Below, piece by piece: positions 52,634-62,000 of a stretch of 64,000 nucleotides of DNA (its first letter is position 1; each line of letters begins with the position of its first letter). The notes beneath the pieces were generated by a model. That model was not told where the DNA came from, searched no databases, and saw only the letters and a list, made by a program, of their open reading frames with translations. Location of the stretch: assembly GCF_900105415.1 (NCBI RefSeq), contig NZ_FNSM01000001.1, forward strand, positions 3,634,501 to 3,698,500, read 5' to 3'. The DNA comes from Streptomyces sp. TLI_105. Its GTDB lineage: Bacteria; Actinomycetota; Actinomycetes; Streptomycetales; Streptomycetaceae. The translations under genes were made by a program, and so were the position numbers.

Positions 52634-53472
52634 GCGGCCTGCTCCTCCTGGTAGCTCGGGAGATCGCACGTGAAGAGGAAGGAACGGGGGACGCGCGGCA
52701 CGGAGCGGGCCGGCACCGGGTAGGGCCAGCGGTCGAAGGCGGCGCCCTCCTCACCGGGCTGCTTGACCTCGCGCACGGCCCAGCCGCAGTCGGCGAGCAG
52801 CGCCTCGGGCTCCTCGGTGCCGAAGAGCCACGGGTTGCCGTCCTCCTTGAGCGCGCTCATGAAGGTGCGGGCCAGCGGGTTCTCCAGGGCGGACTTCGAG
52901 ATGACGTCGCCGAGCAGCACGGAGCCGGGCGCGGCGTGCGCGGAGAGCGTCGAGATGAGGGTGCGCACGGCCTGCTCGGGCAGGAAGAACAGCAGGCCCT
53001 CGACCACCCACAGGACCGGCTCCTCGCTCTTCCAGCCGGCCTCCTTCAGGGGGCCGGTCCAGTCCTGGGTGAGGTCGACCGGGATCGGGACCCGGGTGCG
53101 GCCGGCGGGCCGCGGCTCGTCCTTGAGCATCTCGGCCTTGGCCTCCAGGAGGGCCGGGCGGTCGAGCTCGTAGACGGTGACGCCGTCGGGCCAGGGCAGC
53201 CGGAAGAAGCGGGTGTCCATGCCGGCGGCGAGGAAGACGACCTGCCGGATGCCGCGCTCCTCCACCGCCTTCACGATGGCCCGGTCGAGGTAGGTGGTGC
53301 GGATGGCGAGGAACGGCACGATGCCGCCCCCGTCGTAGCGCGCGAGCAGTTCGAAGCCGATCTCGTCGGCGACGGTGCGCGCGTAGGGATCGGCGAACAG
53401 CCGGTCCTCGCGCTCGGTCTCCAGGGCGCGCGCGGCGGCGGTCCACTGGGCGGTGCGGGATACGGCCTCCAC
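52630..53472 (-). CDS. SAM-dependent methyltransferase, LCMT/TIGR00027 type
   Basis: A 280-residue protein of the PPM1/LCMT family common in actinomycetes: SRTAQWTAAARALETEREDR, LFADPYARTVADEIGFELLA, VVFLAAGMDTRFFRLPWPDG and ALLDGV-like segments, with EPVLWVVEGLLFFLPEQAVR as the second family motif. These methylate carboxylates or hydroxyls, mostly with unknown substrates. It uses GTG 53472 and overlaps the next methyltransferase by 4 bp. It is the second of two methyltransferases that would consume the SAM made by the operon. Confidence 0.85.
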   Translation of the reverse strand: MEAVSRTAQWTAAARALETEREDRLFADPYARTVADEIGFELLARYDGGGIVPFLAIRTTYLDRAIVKAVEERGIRQVVFLAAGMDTRFFRLPWPDGVTVYELDRPALLEAKAEMLKDEPRPAGRTRVPIPVDLTQDWTGPLKEAGWKSEEPVLWVVEGLLFFLPEQAVRTLISTLSAHAAPGSVLLGDVISKSALENPLARTFMSALKEDGNPWLFGTEEPEALLADCGWAVREVKQPGEEGAAFDRWPYPVPARSVPRVPRSFLFTCDLPSYQEEQAA

Positions 53473-53544
53473 AGGAGGTCCCCCTTCGGTTGGTGTCTGG
53501 TGGTTCGGACGGCCGTGTTCAGGGGCCCGACGAAGGACGGTCCG

Positions 53545-54084
53545 TCAGGCGCTCATGGCCGGGGCGCAGGTCTTGGCCGGTCGCACGCAGGCGACGGGGT
53601 CCTCGGCCGCGGGCATCGACGACAGATGGCCGGCCTCGGCGTCGGCGGGGCGCCGGCGGAAGATGCTGTGCAGGATCATGCTGAACACGGCCGTCCCGTC
53701 GGCGGCCACGAGCGTGCACCGCGGCTTGACGGTGCCGGTGGCGGGATGGAACGGCGACGGGGTCGCGCCGAGGATCTCGACGCGCGCGGTGAGGACGTCG
53801 CCCGGGCGGACGGGCCGCAGGTAGCGGACCTCGTCGATGCCGGGCGAGCCCGTACAGGCGCTGTAGGCGAGCAGTCCGTCGACGTAGCGGCGCATGAACA
53901 TCGCCTGGGTGTGGAACCCGCTGGCGATCAGACCGCCGAACGGGGAGTCCTTCGCGAGCTCGGGGTCCGTGTGGAAGGGCTGCGGATCGAAGCGCCTGCC
54001 GAACTCCAGCACCTCCTCCGTCGTGACGGTGACGGTGCCCAGCTCGTGGACGTCGCCGGGCCGGAAGTCCTCGAAGTAGCGCAT
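53545..54084 (-). CDS. MaoC-like hotdog dehydratase
   Basis: A 179-residue MaoC-family protein: FEDFRPGDVHELGTVTVT, DPQPFHTDPELAKDSPFGGL, IASGFHTQAMFMRRYVDGLL, and RYLRPVRPGDVLTARVEILG. The hydratase motif (Asp and His in DPQPFHTDPELA) is intact, so it may hydrate or dehydrate an enoyl-type thioester. It is the first gene after the AT-rich promoter; the leader is about 40 bp with a strong AAGGGGGGG ribosome site. Confidence 0.85.
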   Translation of the reverse strand: MRYFEDFRPGDVHELGTVTVTTEEVLEFGRRFDPQPFHTDPELAKDSPFGGLIASGFHTQAMFMRRYVDGLLAYSACTGSPGIDEVRYLRPVRPGDVLTARVEILGATPSPFHPATGTVKPRCTLVAADGTAVFSMILHSIFRRRPADAEAGHLSSMPAAEDPVACVRPAKTCAPAMSA

Positions 54085-54131
54085 CGCGCGCCCCCCCTTG
54101 ACCTAGGAGTCTACGTTTCCTGGCAACATCC

Positions 54132-54161
54132 AATCTACGAATCGACCATTTATTTTGTCAA
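54132..54161 (-). promoter_or_regulatory. Sigma70-like promoter of the SAM-cycle operon
   Basis: On the minus strand, TTGACA (54156-54161) is followed by an 18-base spacer and TAGATT (54132-54137). It lies in an AT-rich island in otherwise very GC-rich DNA, and a start site about 40 bp upstream of the MaoC-like start codon follows. This is close to the vegetative HrdB consensus. Confidence 0.7.
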
Positions 54162-54184
54162 CCCAAAAGAAGCCTCGACCTCCC

Positions 54185-55354
54185 TCATCGGAGGGCTTGT
54201 TCGACGTCCTCCCAGAGGTCCTCGACGTCCTCGATGCCGACGGACATCCGCACGAGCCCGGGAGCGATCCCCGCCGCCGCGAGGGCGTCCGCGTCCAGCT
54301 CGCGGTGGGAGGTGGACGCCGGATGGGCCACCAGCGTCTCCACGCCGCCGAGCGAGAGCGCGAGCTTCGCGAGCCGTACGCGCTCGATGAAGGCCCGGCC
54401 CGCCTCCCGGCCCCCGGCGAGCTCGAAGGAGAGCAGCCCGCCGCCGCCCGCGAGGACCTTCCGGGCGGTGTCGTACGAGGGGTGGCCGGCGCGCCAGGGG
54501 TAGTGGACGGCCGTGACGCCGGCGCGGGTCGCCAGGAGCTCGGCGAGGGCCGCGGCGTTGGCGCAGTGCTCGCGCATCCGCAGCGGCAGCGTGGGGATCC
54601 CGCGCAGGGTGAGCCAGGCAGCGAACGGGTCGGCGCAGGCACCGAGTTCGACCGTTCGGGGCCACACCCGGCGGCGCAGCCCGTCGTCCGCGAAGACGGC
54701 GGCGCCGCCGAGGACGTCCGAGTGCCCGGAGAGGTACTTGGTGGTGGAGTGCACGACGACGTCGGCACCGAGCTCCAGGGGGCGGCACAGCACGGGCGAG
54801 GCGAGCGAGTTGTCGACCAGGCTCGTCACCCCGAGGCGGCGGGCCGCCGCGAGGAGTCCGGGCAGGTCCGGCACCTGGCCGGTGGGGTTGGCGATCGTCT
54901 CCAGGACGAGGAGCCGGGTGGCGGGGTGGGTGCCGGCGGCCTCCAGCTCGGCCGGGTCGTCGCCGGATATCCGTACGACCTCGATCCCGTACCGCTCGGC
55001 CAGGTCCGACAGGACCGCGTGCGTCCCCCCGTACAGGCAGCGCTGGGCGACCACCCGGTCGCCGGGCCGCAGGAGGGCGAGCAGCACCCCGCTGATGGCA
55101 CCCATGCCGGAGGCGAAGGCGATGGCCCCCTCCCCCGACTCCAGGCCGGCGAGGGTCTGCTCCAGGGCCCGGACGGTCGGGTTGCCGCGGCGGCTGTAGA
55201 CGTACCGGCCGTCGGGGTCGGCCATCGCCCCGGCGAGCTCGGCGGCGGAGTCGAAGGCGAAGGCCGAGGACTGGACGAGGGGCACGGAGAGCGGCCAACT
55301 GCCGCTCTGGAAAGGTTCGTTGACGACATGCACGGCACGGGTGTTGAGCTCCAC
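54185..55354 (-). CDS. PLP-dependent cystathionine gamma-lyase/synthase-like enzyme
   Basis: A 389-residue Cys/Met metabolism PLP enzyme. The lysine loop is in VHSTTKYLSGHSDVLGGA; upstream are SRRGNPTVRALEQTLAGLES, AFASGMGAISGVLLALLRPG, and RRLGVTSLVDNSLASPVLCR (Asp that holds PLP). It ends HPASTSHRELDADALAAAGI and RMSVGIEDVEDLWEDV. It could cleave cystathionine, homocysteine or methionine, or do gamma-replacement. The GTG at 55354 (VELNTRAVHV) is preceded by GGAAGGAAC; an upstream hairpin at 55383-55423 excludes a longer protein. It lies just upstream of the operon promoter on the same strand and may help supply or drain sulfur compounds. Confidence 0.85.
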   Translation of the reverse strand: MELNTRAVHVVNEPFQSGSWPLSVPLVQSSAFAFDSAAELAGAMADPDGRYVYSRRGNPTVRALEQTLAGLESGEGAIAFASGMGAISGVLLALLRPGDRVVAQRCLYGGTHAVLSDLAERYGIEVVRISGDDPAELEAAGTHPATRLLVLETIANPTGQVPDLPGLLAAARRLGVTSLVDNSLASPVLCRPLELGADVVVHSTTKYLSGHSDVLGGAAVFADDGLRRRVWPRTVELGACADPFAAWLTLRGIPTLPLRMREHCANAAALAELLATRAGVTAVHYPWRAGHPSYDTARKVLAGGGGLLSFELAGGREAGRAFIERVRLAKLALSLGGVETLVAHPASTSHRELDADALAAAGIAPGLVRMSVGIEDVEDLWEDVEQALR

Positions 55355-55382
55355 GACGTTCCTTCCTTCCTGGGGACGGGAA

Positions 55383-55423
55383 AGGGGCCGCCCGACGTCC
55401 GGGACGGACATCGGGCGGCCCCT
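55383..55423. terminator. Terminator after the MFS gene
   Basis: A 13-bp perfect stem (AGGGGCCGCCCGA and its complement) with a 15-base loop lies 20 bp downstream of the MFS exporter's stop and 30 bp upstream of the PLP enzyme's start. It separates the two transcripts. Confidence 0.75.
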
Positions 55424-55442
55424 GCCGATTTCTGATCGCGGC

Positions 55443-56879
55443 TCAGGCGGAGACCTTCTCGGCCTGCGGCGCGGGGGCGGCGGCCTCGGCCGCGGCCGCC
55501 TTGTCGCCCTTCATGACGAGGAGGGTGACCACACCGCCGACGGCGGCGATGATCGCGGCGCCGACGAAGGCGGAGGAGAAGCCGTCCGTCAGCTTCGGCA
55601 GGTTGCCCAGCTGGTCGGCTCCCTGCGACATGGCGACGGCGGTGAGCGCGGCGAGGCCCAGCGCGGAGCCCACGTTGTAGGTGGTGTTGACGATGCCGGA
55701 GGCGAGGCCCGCCTGCTCCTGCGGGGCGCCGGACATCGCGGTCATCATCGTCGGGATGTAGGCGAGGGACATGCCGAGCGCGGCGACCAGCGAGGCCGGC
55801 AGGACGTCGACGAGGAAGGAGCCGGTGGGCGGGACGGCGGCGAGCCAGACCAGACCGGCGGCGAGGACGAGCAGACCGCCCGCGATGAGCGGCTTGGCGC
55901 CGACCTTCATCATGAGCCGGGCCGTGATGGCCGTCATGAAGATCATGAGGAGCACGGTCATCGGGAGCAGCGCGGCACCGGACTCGAAGGCGCCGAAGCC
56001 CAGGACCTGCTGGAGGTACAGGTTGAGGAAGTACCACATCGGGATCCACGCGGCGCCGAGCAGCGTCATGGCCAGGTTGGCCGAGCCCAGGCGCGGGACC
56101 CGCCAGACGCTGAGCGGCATGAGGGGCTCGCGGATGCTCTTCTGGACGACGAAGAAGAGGATCAGGAGGACGGCGGCGCCGGCCAGCTCCAGGATGGTGG
56201 CGGTGGCGCCCCAGCCGACCTCGGGGGCGCGGACGACGGCGAAGACGGCGAGCGCGAGGCCGGCGGTGACGGCGACGGCCCCGAGGATGTCGACGGAGCC
56301 GCGGCGGGACTCGACGTTCGGGAGGAGCTTGGTCGCGGCGAGGGTCGCGAGGCCGATCGGGATGTAGATGATGAAGACCCACTGCCAGGCGGCCCACTCG
56401 GTGAAGACGCCGCCGAGGAAGACGCCCGCGGTGCCGCCGGCGGGAGCGGCTGCGCCGTAGAGCGCCATCGCCTTGCCGAGCTCCTTCGGGTCGTGCATGA
56501 AGAGCATCATGAGCAGGGTCATGGCGGAGGGCGCGATCAGCGCGCCGCCGACGCCCTGGACGGCGCGGCCGACGATCTCGACCCAGGCGGTCTGCGCGGC
56601 CGCGGCCACGACCGAACCGGCGATCATGACCGCCCAGCCGGAGACGAAGATCCTGCGGGCTCCGACGAGGTCGGAGAGGCGTCCGCCGAGGAGCAGCAGA
56701 CCGCCGAAGACGATCACGTAGGCGTTGAAGATCCACTGGAGCTCGCTCTGCGAGAAGCCCAGGTCCTTCTGCATCTCGGGGAGCGCGACCCCGATGATCG
56801 AGGTGTCCATGATGACCATGAACTGAGCGGCGGCGAGCACGACAAGTGCCCACCAGCGCCGGGGATTGACGGTTGACAT
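55443..56879 (-). CDS. DHA2-type MFS exporter (EmrB/QacA-like)
   Basis: A 478-residue exporter with about 14 predicted helices. It has FMVIMDTSIIGVALPEMQKD in helix 1 (motif D1 of 14-TMS drug exporters), GGRLSDLVGARRIFVSGWAV (motif A) and VQGVGGALIAPSAMTLLMML (motif C region). The cytoplasmic end is Ala/Lys-rich (DKAAAAEAAAPAPQAEKVSA). It may export the cluster product or a toxic metal/cofactor compound. Two CsoR-like palindromes in its promoter suggest control by a metal- or sulfide-sensing repressor. Confidence 0.9.
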   Translation of the reverse strand: MSTVNPRRWWALVVLAAAQFMVIMDTSIIGVALPEMQKDLGFSQSELQWIFNAYVIVFGGLLLLGGRLSDLVGARRIFVSGWAVMIAGSVVAAAAQTAWVEIVGRAVQGVGGALIAPSAMTLLMMLFMHDPKELGKAMALYGAAAPAGGTAGVFLGGVFTEWAAWQWVFIIYIPIGLATLAATKLLPNVESRRGSVDILGAVAVTAGLALAVFAVVRAPEVGWGATATILELAGAAVLLILFFVVQKSIREPLMPLSVWRVPRLGSANLAMTLLGAAWIPMWYFLNLYLQQVLGFGAFESGAALLPMTVLLMIFMTAITARLMMKVGAKPLIAGGLLVLAAGLVWLAAVPPTGSFLVDVLPASLVAALGMSLAYIPTMMTAMSGAPQEQAGLASGIVNTTYNVGSALGLAALTAVAMSQGADQLGNLPKLTDGFSSAFVGAAIIAAVGGVVTLLVMKGDKAAAAEAAAPAPQAEKVSA

Positions 56880-56906
56880 TGCCCTGACCCTTCACTCGCT
56901 GCTGCA

Positions 56907-56959
56907 TACCCCTAGGGGGTACCTTTGCGGAGCACCGTAGCATACCCATGGGGGGTATG
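56907..56959. promoter_or_regulatory. Two CsoR-like palindromic operators
   Basis: TACCCCTAGGGGGTA (56907-56921) and CATACCCATGGGGGGTATG (56941-56959) are near-perfect palindromes upstream of the MFS gene. Both have the TACCC-GGGTA form of the GC-rich boxes bound by CsoR/RcnR-family repressors. They flank the region where the -10/-35 of a leftward promoter should lie. No CsoR gene is seen in the window. Confidence 0.6.
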
Positions 56960-57024
56960 TAAGAGTGAGATGAGGGCGTGTGGGAAGCACCCGCTCCGCA
57001 CCCCGGGGCGGGCAGAATGCCCCC

Positions 57025-57717
57025 ATGACCACCGAGGAAGAGCACGCCCGGGACCTGGACCTGGATCTACTGCGGCGGTGGAACACCACCCTGCTCGCCG
57101 CCCGCGCCGGCCGCGAGGGCCCCGACCCCGCGCCGTACGGCCGGAACCTACTGTCCCGCTGGGCCGAACCCCAGCGCCGCTACCACACGGTCACCCACCT
57201 CCGGGCGGTCCTCGACCGCATCGACGAGCTCGCCGACCAGGGCGGGGAGGGCGGCGAGCTGGAGCTCGTACGGCTCGGCGCCTGGTTCCACGACGCCGTC
57301 TACCGCCCGGACCGCTCGGAGAACGAGGAACGCTCGGCGGCCCTGGCCGAGAAGGCCCTCACCGAAGCCGGCCTCACCCAGCACGAGGTCGCCGAGGTGG
57401 CCCGCCTGGTCCGCCTCACCACCACCCACGACCCGGCCCCCGGCGACCTCAACGGCGAGACCCTCTGCGACGCGGACCTCGCGATCCTGGCCTCGAAGCC
57501 CGATACATACGGGGGGTATACGAGGGCGGTGCGCGAGGAGTACGCCTTCGTCCCGGAACCGGACTTCCGCGCGGGCCGCGCCGCCGTCCTCCGCCAGCTC
57601 CTCGACCTCCCCCGCCTCTTCCGCACCCCGTACGGGGCGGCGGTCTGGGAGGAGAAGGCCCGGGAGAACCTGGAACGGGAACTCGCGGAACTGACGGACA
57701 TGTCCGGCAAGGACTGA
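57025..57717 (+). CDS. HD-domain phosphohydrolase-like protein
   Basis: A 230-residue HD-domain protein with the N-terminal His (RRYHTVTHLRAVLDRI), the HD pair in VRLGAWFHDAVYRPDRSENE and later acidic DADLAILASKP. Proteins with this HTxxHL-HD order are predicted metal-dependent phosphohydrolases. Substrate is unknown. ATG 57025 (MTTEEEHARDLD) is chosen; an upstream in-frame ATG lies at 56980. It is divergent from the MFS gene, so the CsoR-like boxes could influence it too. Confidence 0.85.
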   Translation: MTTEEEHARDLDLDLLRRWNTTLLAARAGREGPDPAPYGRNLLSRWAEPQRRYHTVTHLRAVLDRIDELADQGGEGGELELVRLGAWFHDAVYRPDRSENEERSAALAEKALTEAGLTQHEVAEVARLVRLTTTHDPAPGDLNGETLCDADLAILASKPDTYGGYTRAVREEYAFVPEPDFRAGRAAVLRQLLDLPRLFRTPYGAAVWEEKARENLERELAELTDMSGKD

Positions 57718-57826
57718 GCGCGCCCACTCCGCCGAAGCCAAAACGTAATGAGGAGGGGCCCCTACCGCCGGTAAGATCATTTCGTTTGTTCTTCACCCGT
57801 GCGAGACGCCAGGAAAGCAAAAGAAA

Positions 57827-58552
57827 ATGAGACTGCACAGGGCCCTCCCGATCGTCGCCGTAATTCCGGCCCTGCTCCTGGCGTCCGCCTGCAGCGGAGA
57901 ATCCAAGGAATCCGGCGACAAAAAGCCGAAGGCGACCGCTCCGAGCGCAGACGAGAAGAATTCCGCCGAGGCGAAGCGCCTCGGGGCACTCGACGGCGAG
58001 CAGCTCGAAAAGGCCGCCCTCACCGGGAAGACCGCCGGGTTCGACGCCAAGAAGGTCGCCAAGGCGGAGGTCGAGGCCGGCCGCGGCATGCAGGCCGACA
58101 AGAAGGCCTGCCAGCCCCTCGCCAGCCTCATCGGCGGCTTCACCCACCTCCCCTCGGTCGGCACCGCCCACCGCTCGCTCCAGCCCACCGACGCCAAGAA
58201 CGCCACCGTGGGCTCCATGTGGCTCGCCTCCCACTCGGAGGCCGACGCCACCCGCGTCATGACCGAACTCCGCGCCGCCGTCACCGCCTGCCCCAAGGGC
58301 TTCAAGACCCTCGGCCTGACGTACGGCAAGGTCGAGAACCTTCCGGCGCCCAAGCTCGGCGACGAGGCCGTCGGCTACCGGATCACCGGCGACATCGGCA
58401 AGCAGAAGGTGCCCATGACGTACACGGTGGTCCGCAGCGGCGGGGTCGTCGCCGCCTTCTACGGCGTGAACATGCTGGACCCGAAGCAGGCGGCGATCCC
58501 GGAGCCGGTGGTCAAGGCCCAGCTGGAGAAGATCGCGGCTGCGCGTGGCTGA
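57827..58552 (+). CDS. Lipoprotein of unknown function
   Basis: A 241-residue lipoprotein. The signal peptide RLHRALPIVAVIPALLLASAC ends in a lipobox, LLASA-C, with the acylated Cys, followed by a charged Lys/Ser linker (GESKESGDKKPKATAPSADE). A soluble domain then starts near RLGALDGEQLEKAALTG and includes an intramolecular Cys pair (KACQPLASL, AVTACPKGF) typical of Streptomyces lipoproteins. It resembles the secreted soluble lipoproteins often found beside sensor genes, but none is adjacent. The ATG at 57827 has an AGGAAAGCAAAAGAAA region upstream. Confidence 0.8.
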   Translation: MRLHRALPIVAVIPALLLASACSGESKESGDKKPKATAPSADEKNSAEAKRLGALDGEQLEKAALTGKTAGFDAKKVAKAEVEAGRGMQADKKACQPLASLIGGFTHLPSVGTAHRSLQPTDAKNATVGSMWLASHSEADATRVMTELRAAVTACPKGFKTLGLTYGKVENLPAPKLGDEAVGYRITGDIGKQKVPMTYTVVRSGGVVAAFYGVNMLDPKQAAIPEPVVKAQLEKIAAARG

Positions 58553-58577
58553 CACCGCCGCCCGCGGAAACGGAGAA

Positions 58578-58615
58578 GGGGCCGTCCCCGGTGCATCAGC
58601 ACCGGGGACGGCCCC
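58578..58615. terminator. Bidirectional terminator hairpin
   Basis: A 17-bp perfect stem (GGGGCCGTCCCCGGTGC and complement) with a 4-base loop lies between the lipoprotein gene and the convergent candidate immunity gene. It is followed by a short CCTTTC run. Confidence 0.85.
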
Positions 58616-58629
58616 CTTTCGTTCGACGG

Positions 58630-59046
58630 TCAGTTGACGCTTCCCGATTCCGCCGGGAAATCCGGCGGCCAAGGCGATTCGTACAACGACTCCCGCTCAC
58701 CCATCAGGGCGTACTCCGCCTCCCGCCAGCTCGGATTGGAACTGACGACGAAGCTTTCGCCCTCTGGATCCAGGATCCAGGTGTACTCGGCGTCCGCTGC
58801 CGGAATGCCGTGCCGTTCACTGAGCACGCCGAACTCGGCGGCGGTCGCCCGCCGGATGTGGAGCCCGTTCCGGTAGAGGGGCTTGAGGAACATCAGTTCC
58901 ACATGCCCGAAGGCGACCTCGACCCGCGTCGTGGTCCGGTCCACGAGCGTGGCCTCACTGATCAGGAAGAGCTGGCGGTGCGAGGGGTTGAACCCGCTGA
59001 CTCTGAAGAGCCGCCCTTCCCGGACGAAATCCGTCATGTCCACCAT
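58630..59046 (-). CDS. Candidate immunity protein (138 aa)
   Basis: The protein MVDMTDFVREGRLFRVSGFN and RTTTRVEVAFGHVELMFLKP with ATAAEFGVLSERHGIPAADA and EYTWILDPEGESFVVSSNPS is soluble, has no known domain and lies only 7 bp after the toxin gene's stop, in the same direction. That location is the classic place for an immunity gene. The function is inferred solely from position. Confidence 0.7.
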   Translation of the reverse strand: MVDMTDFVREGRLFRVSGFNPSHRQLFLISEATLVDRTTTRVEVAFGHVELMFLKPLYRNGLHIRRATAAEFGVLSERHGIPAADAEYTWILDPEGESFVVSSNPSWREAEYALMGERESLYESPWPPDFPAESGSVN

Positions 59047-59053
59047 CTCCTCA

Positions 59054-62000
59054 TCAGTCGGCGACCGGCGTCCCGTTGGCGTACTTCCACCTCTCCGGGA
59101 AGACCCGTACGACCTTGCCCTCCGAGTTGGTCATCCACCACTCGATGGACTTCCAGCCACGGTCCTCCATCCGGACGGCCGAACGGAGCTTGGTCATCTC
59201 CCACGCGGTTCCCATGCCGGTCTTCCGGATGGTCTCCCAGTCGCCGGGCGTGATCCCCTCTCCTCGCTGCAGAAGCATGTTCAGCGCCTCGTCCGCGTTC
59301 GTGGCACCCGGGACACCGTCCAGCGACACCGAGATCTTCACGCTGCCGTTGGACACCGCCTCCTCCACTCCCACGGTCCAGATCGGGCGTTCTCCCAACC
59401 CCATCTCCTTCGGCAGGTTGATGCCGTAGTCCTGGTTGTTGAAGGTGCGCCCGCCGGCGATCTTGGTCAGATCGTCCGAGTGGGGGTTGATCCCGAGGAC
59501 GATGTGATCGCCGTCCTTGACGATGTCCTTGAGGATCCTCCGGCACTTCTCGATCAGTTCGTCGTTGCCCGACGCGGCGGAGAACGACGCGACCTCGAAG
59601 CTCGCGACTTGGAAAGTCGTGGCCTTGAAGGTCCCGGCGTCCGCCACCGTGCACGCCTCGCCGGCCATCCGGAAGATCCGGCTGAGGATGCCCTGGATGG
59701 CGACCTCGGTCAGACCGACCGTACGGAGCGCCCGGTAGGCGTCCATGAACCCGACGCCCATCTTGAGGGAGGCGTCCAGCGCCGCCACCGCGGCCTTGCC
59801 CGCCCGGAACAGCGGGCCCGCGAGGAACCAGCTGGCCGCCCAGGCGCAGTCGCCCCAGCTGCCACCGGAGAGACCCGGCGTGAGCAGCTTCGCGCAGCCG
59901 ATGAAGTCGCCGAGGAGGATGTCGACCGGGTCGATGCCCGAGTTGAACTCGGTCATCGTCAGCACGGTGGTGAGCCGCTTGGTCTCGGGCTCCTTCGAGA
60001 CGTCAGGACCGAGGTAGATCGTGTCGTCCTTCGGGCAGCTGCCCGTGGTCGTCGCGTACGACTCCCACCTGGCGGCGCACATGTACACGTCGGTGTGCGA
60101 CTTGTACGTGACGGTCGCCGTGATCTTGCAGTCCCCGACATGGATGAAGGGGTTGCAGTTGTCCTTGACGACGTCCTTCGGCTCACCTATGTACTCGATG
60201 TGGTCGAGGACCGCCCACACGTCACCGATCCCAGTGGTCACACCTTGCGAGATCTGCTCGGCGCTGCCGCTCTTCTCGGTGCGGTCGGCGGCGGCCTGGG
60301 CCTCCTCCGCCGCGTCCCTGGCGCCGGCCGCGGCCGTCTCGGCCGCCGTCGCGTCCTCCTCCGCCTTGGTGGCGGTGGCGCGGGCGCTGGCGGCGTCCTC
60401 CTCGGCCTTGGTGGCCACGGCACGGGCGTTGGCGGCGTCCTTCTCCGCCTCGGTCGCCGCCGCGTCCGCCGCGTTGGCGTCCGCCTGCGCGTCCGTGGCC
60501 GCCGACCACGCCGCCAGGGCGTCCTTGCCGGCCGCCATGGCGTAGCCGTCGGCACGGCCTGCAGCGGCCTGGGCCTCCTTGGCGTCCTTCGCGGCCTGGG
60601 CCGCCGACTCCTGGGCCCGCTGGTACGCCTTGGCCGCCCGTGACGCGTCCGCCGCGGCCGAGGCCGAGGCCTGTGCCGCGAGCTTCATGTCCGCCGCGGC
60701 CTGTTCGGCCAGGGCCTTCGCCTCGGCGGAGAACCCTTCGGCCTGCTTCGCCGTGGCGGCGGCCACCGCGGCCTGCTGCTGGGCGATCGTCAGGGACTGC
60801 TGGCCGGTCAGCACCGCGAACGCGGCGGAGCTGTCGACCTCCTGGAACGGGCCGCCGAGCGAGATCGCCTCGTTCGCCGGCTTGGTCACCGCGGCGGCCG
60901 AGTCACGGGCCGCGAGCGAGGACTGCACCGCCGCGAGCGCCTTGCCCGCCGTGGTCGCCGCCCACGACGCGGTCTGCGCCGCCTCGGAACGGGCGGCCGC
61001 AGCCTCCGTCTTGGCGACCTTGGCCGCCGCCGAGGCCTTCTCCGACTGCTCCTTGGCGCCCTTGGCGTCAGCCGCCGCCGCCTGGGAGGCGTCGATGGCC
61101 TCGGCCGCGGCCGCGTGCGCCGCGGCGGCGGAACCGGCCGCGATCCAGTAGGACGCCCATGCGCTATCGGACGCGGCCTTGGCGCGGGACGCGGCGCCCT
61201 GCGCCTTGGTGGCCGCCTCGCGGGCGTTGGTGGCCGCGGCCGTGGCCGCGTTCGCCGACGCGCGGGCGTTGGTGGCCGCCGTGGTCGCCGTGTTCGCGGC
61301 GGCACGGGCGTCGGTCGCCGCGGCACGGGAGTCCCCGGCCGCGTCCGTGCCCTCGTCGGCCGCGGCCTTGGCCTCGTACGCCGCGGCCTTCGCGTTCAGC
61401 GAGTCCCGCTTCTGCTCGGCCTCAAGGGCGTTGTCGCGGGCGGTCACGGCGTCGCGTTCCGCCTGTTCGGCGACGGCCCGCTTGGAGGCGGCCGTGGATC
61501 CCGCCGCCTCGGCCGACGTGCGGGCTTCGCTCGCGATCCGGCCCTGGGCGACGGCGTCGGCCTCGTGGCCGGCCGCCTTGTCCCGCTCGCGCTCGGCGGT
61601 GGCCCGGTAGGCCGCCGCGTTGGCGCGCTCCAGCTCGGCGACGGCACGCTGCGCCTGTGCGTCGGCCGCCGCCTTCTTGGCGTCCTGCTCCTCCGCGAGG
61701 GCCTTCTCCTTGGCCTTCTTGGCGGTCTCGGCGTTCGCCGCGGCCGAGGCCGCGTAGGCGTCGGCGCTGTCCGCGGCGGCCTTCGCCTGGGCGGCGGCCT
61801 CCTGGGCGGCGATGCGGCGGAACTCGGTGTTGACGGCGTGCGCCTCGGTCTTCGCCAGCGCCAGCAGCGCCTCGGACGTCGACACGGTGGCGTTCGCCGC
61901 GTTCAGGGCCGTCTCGGTCGCCTTGGAGGCGGCCGTCGCGGCCGCGCCCGAGGCCCGGGCGACCTGCACCGACTGCCGGGCGTACATCAGGCCACGGCCG

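Noticed and set aside
57500..57522. A third CsoR-like box (TACATACGGGGGGTATAC) inside the HD gene
   Set aside because: It is inside coding sequence (residues PDTYGGYTRAV), is less symmetrical than the upstream boxes and is far from any promoter; it is probably chance.
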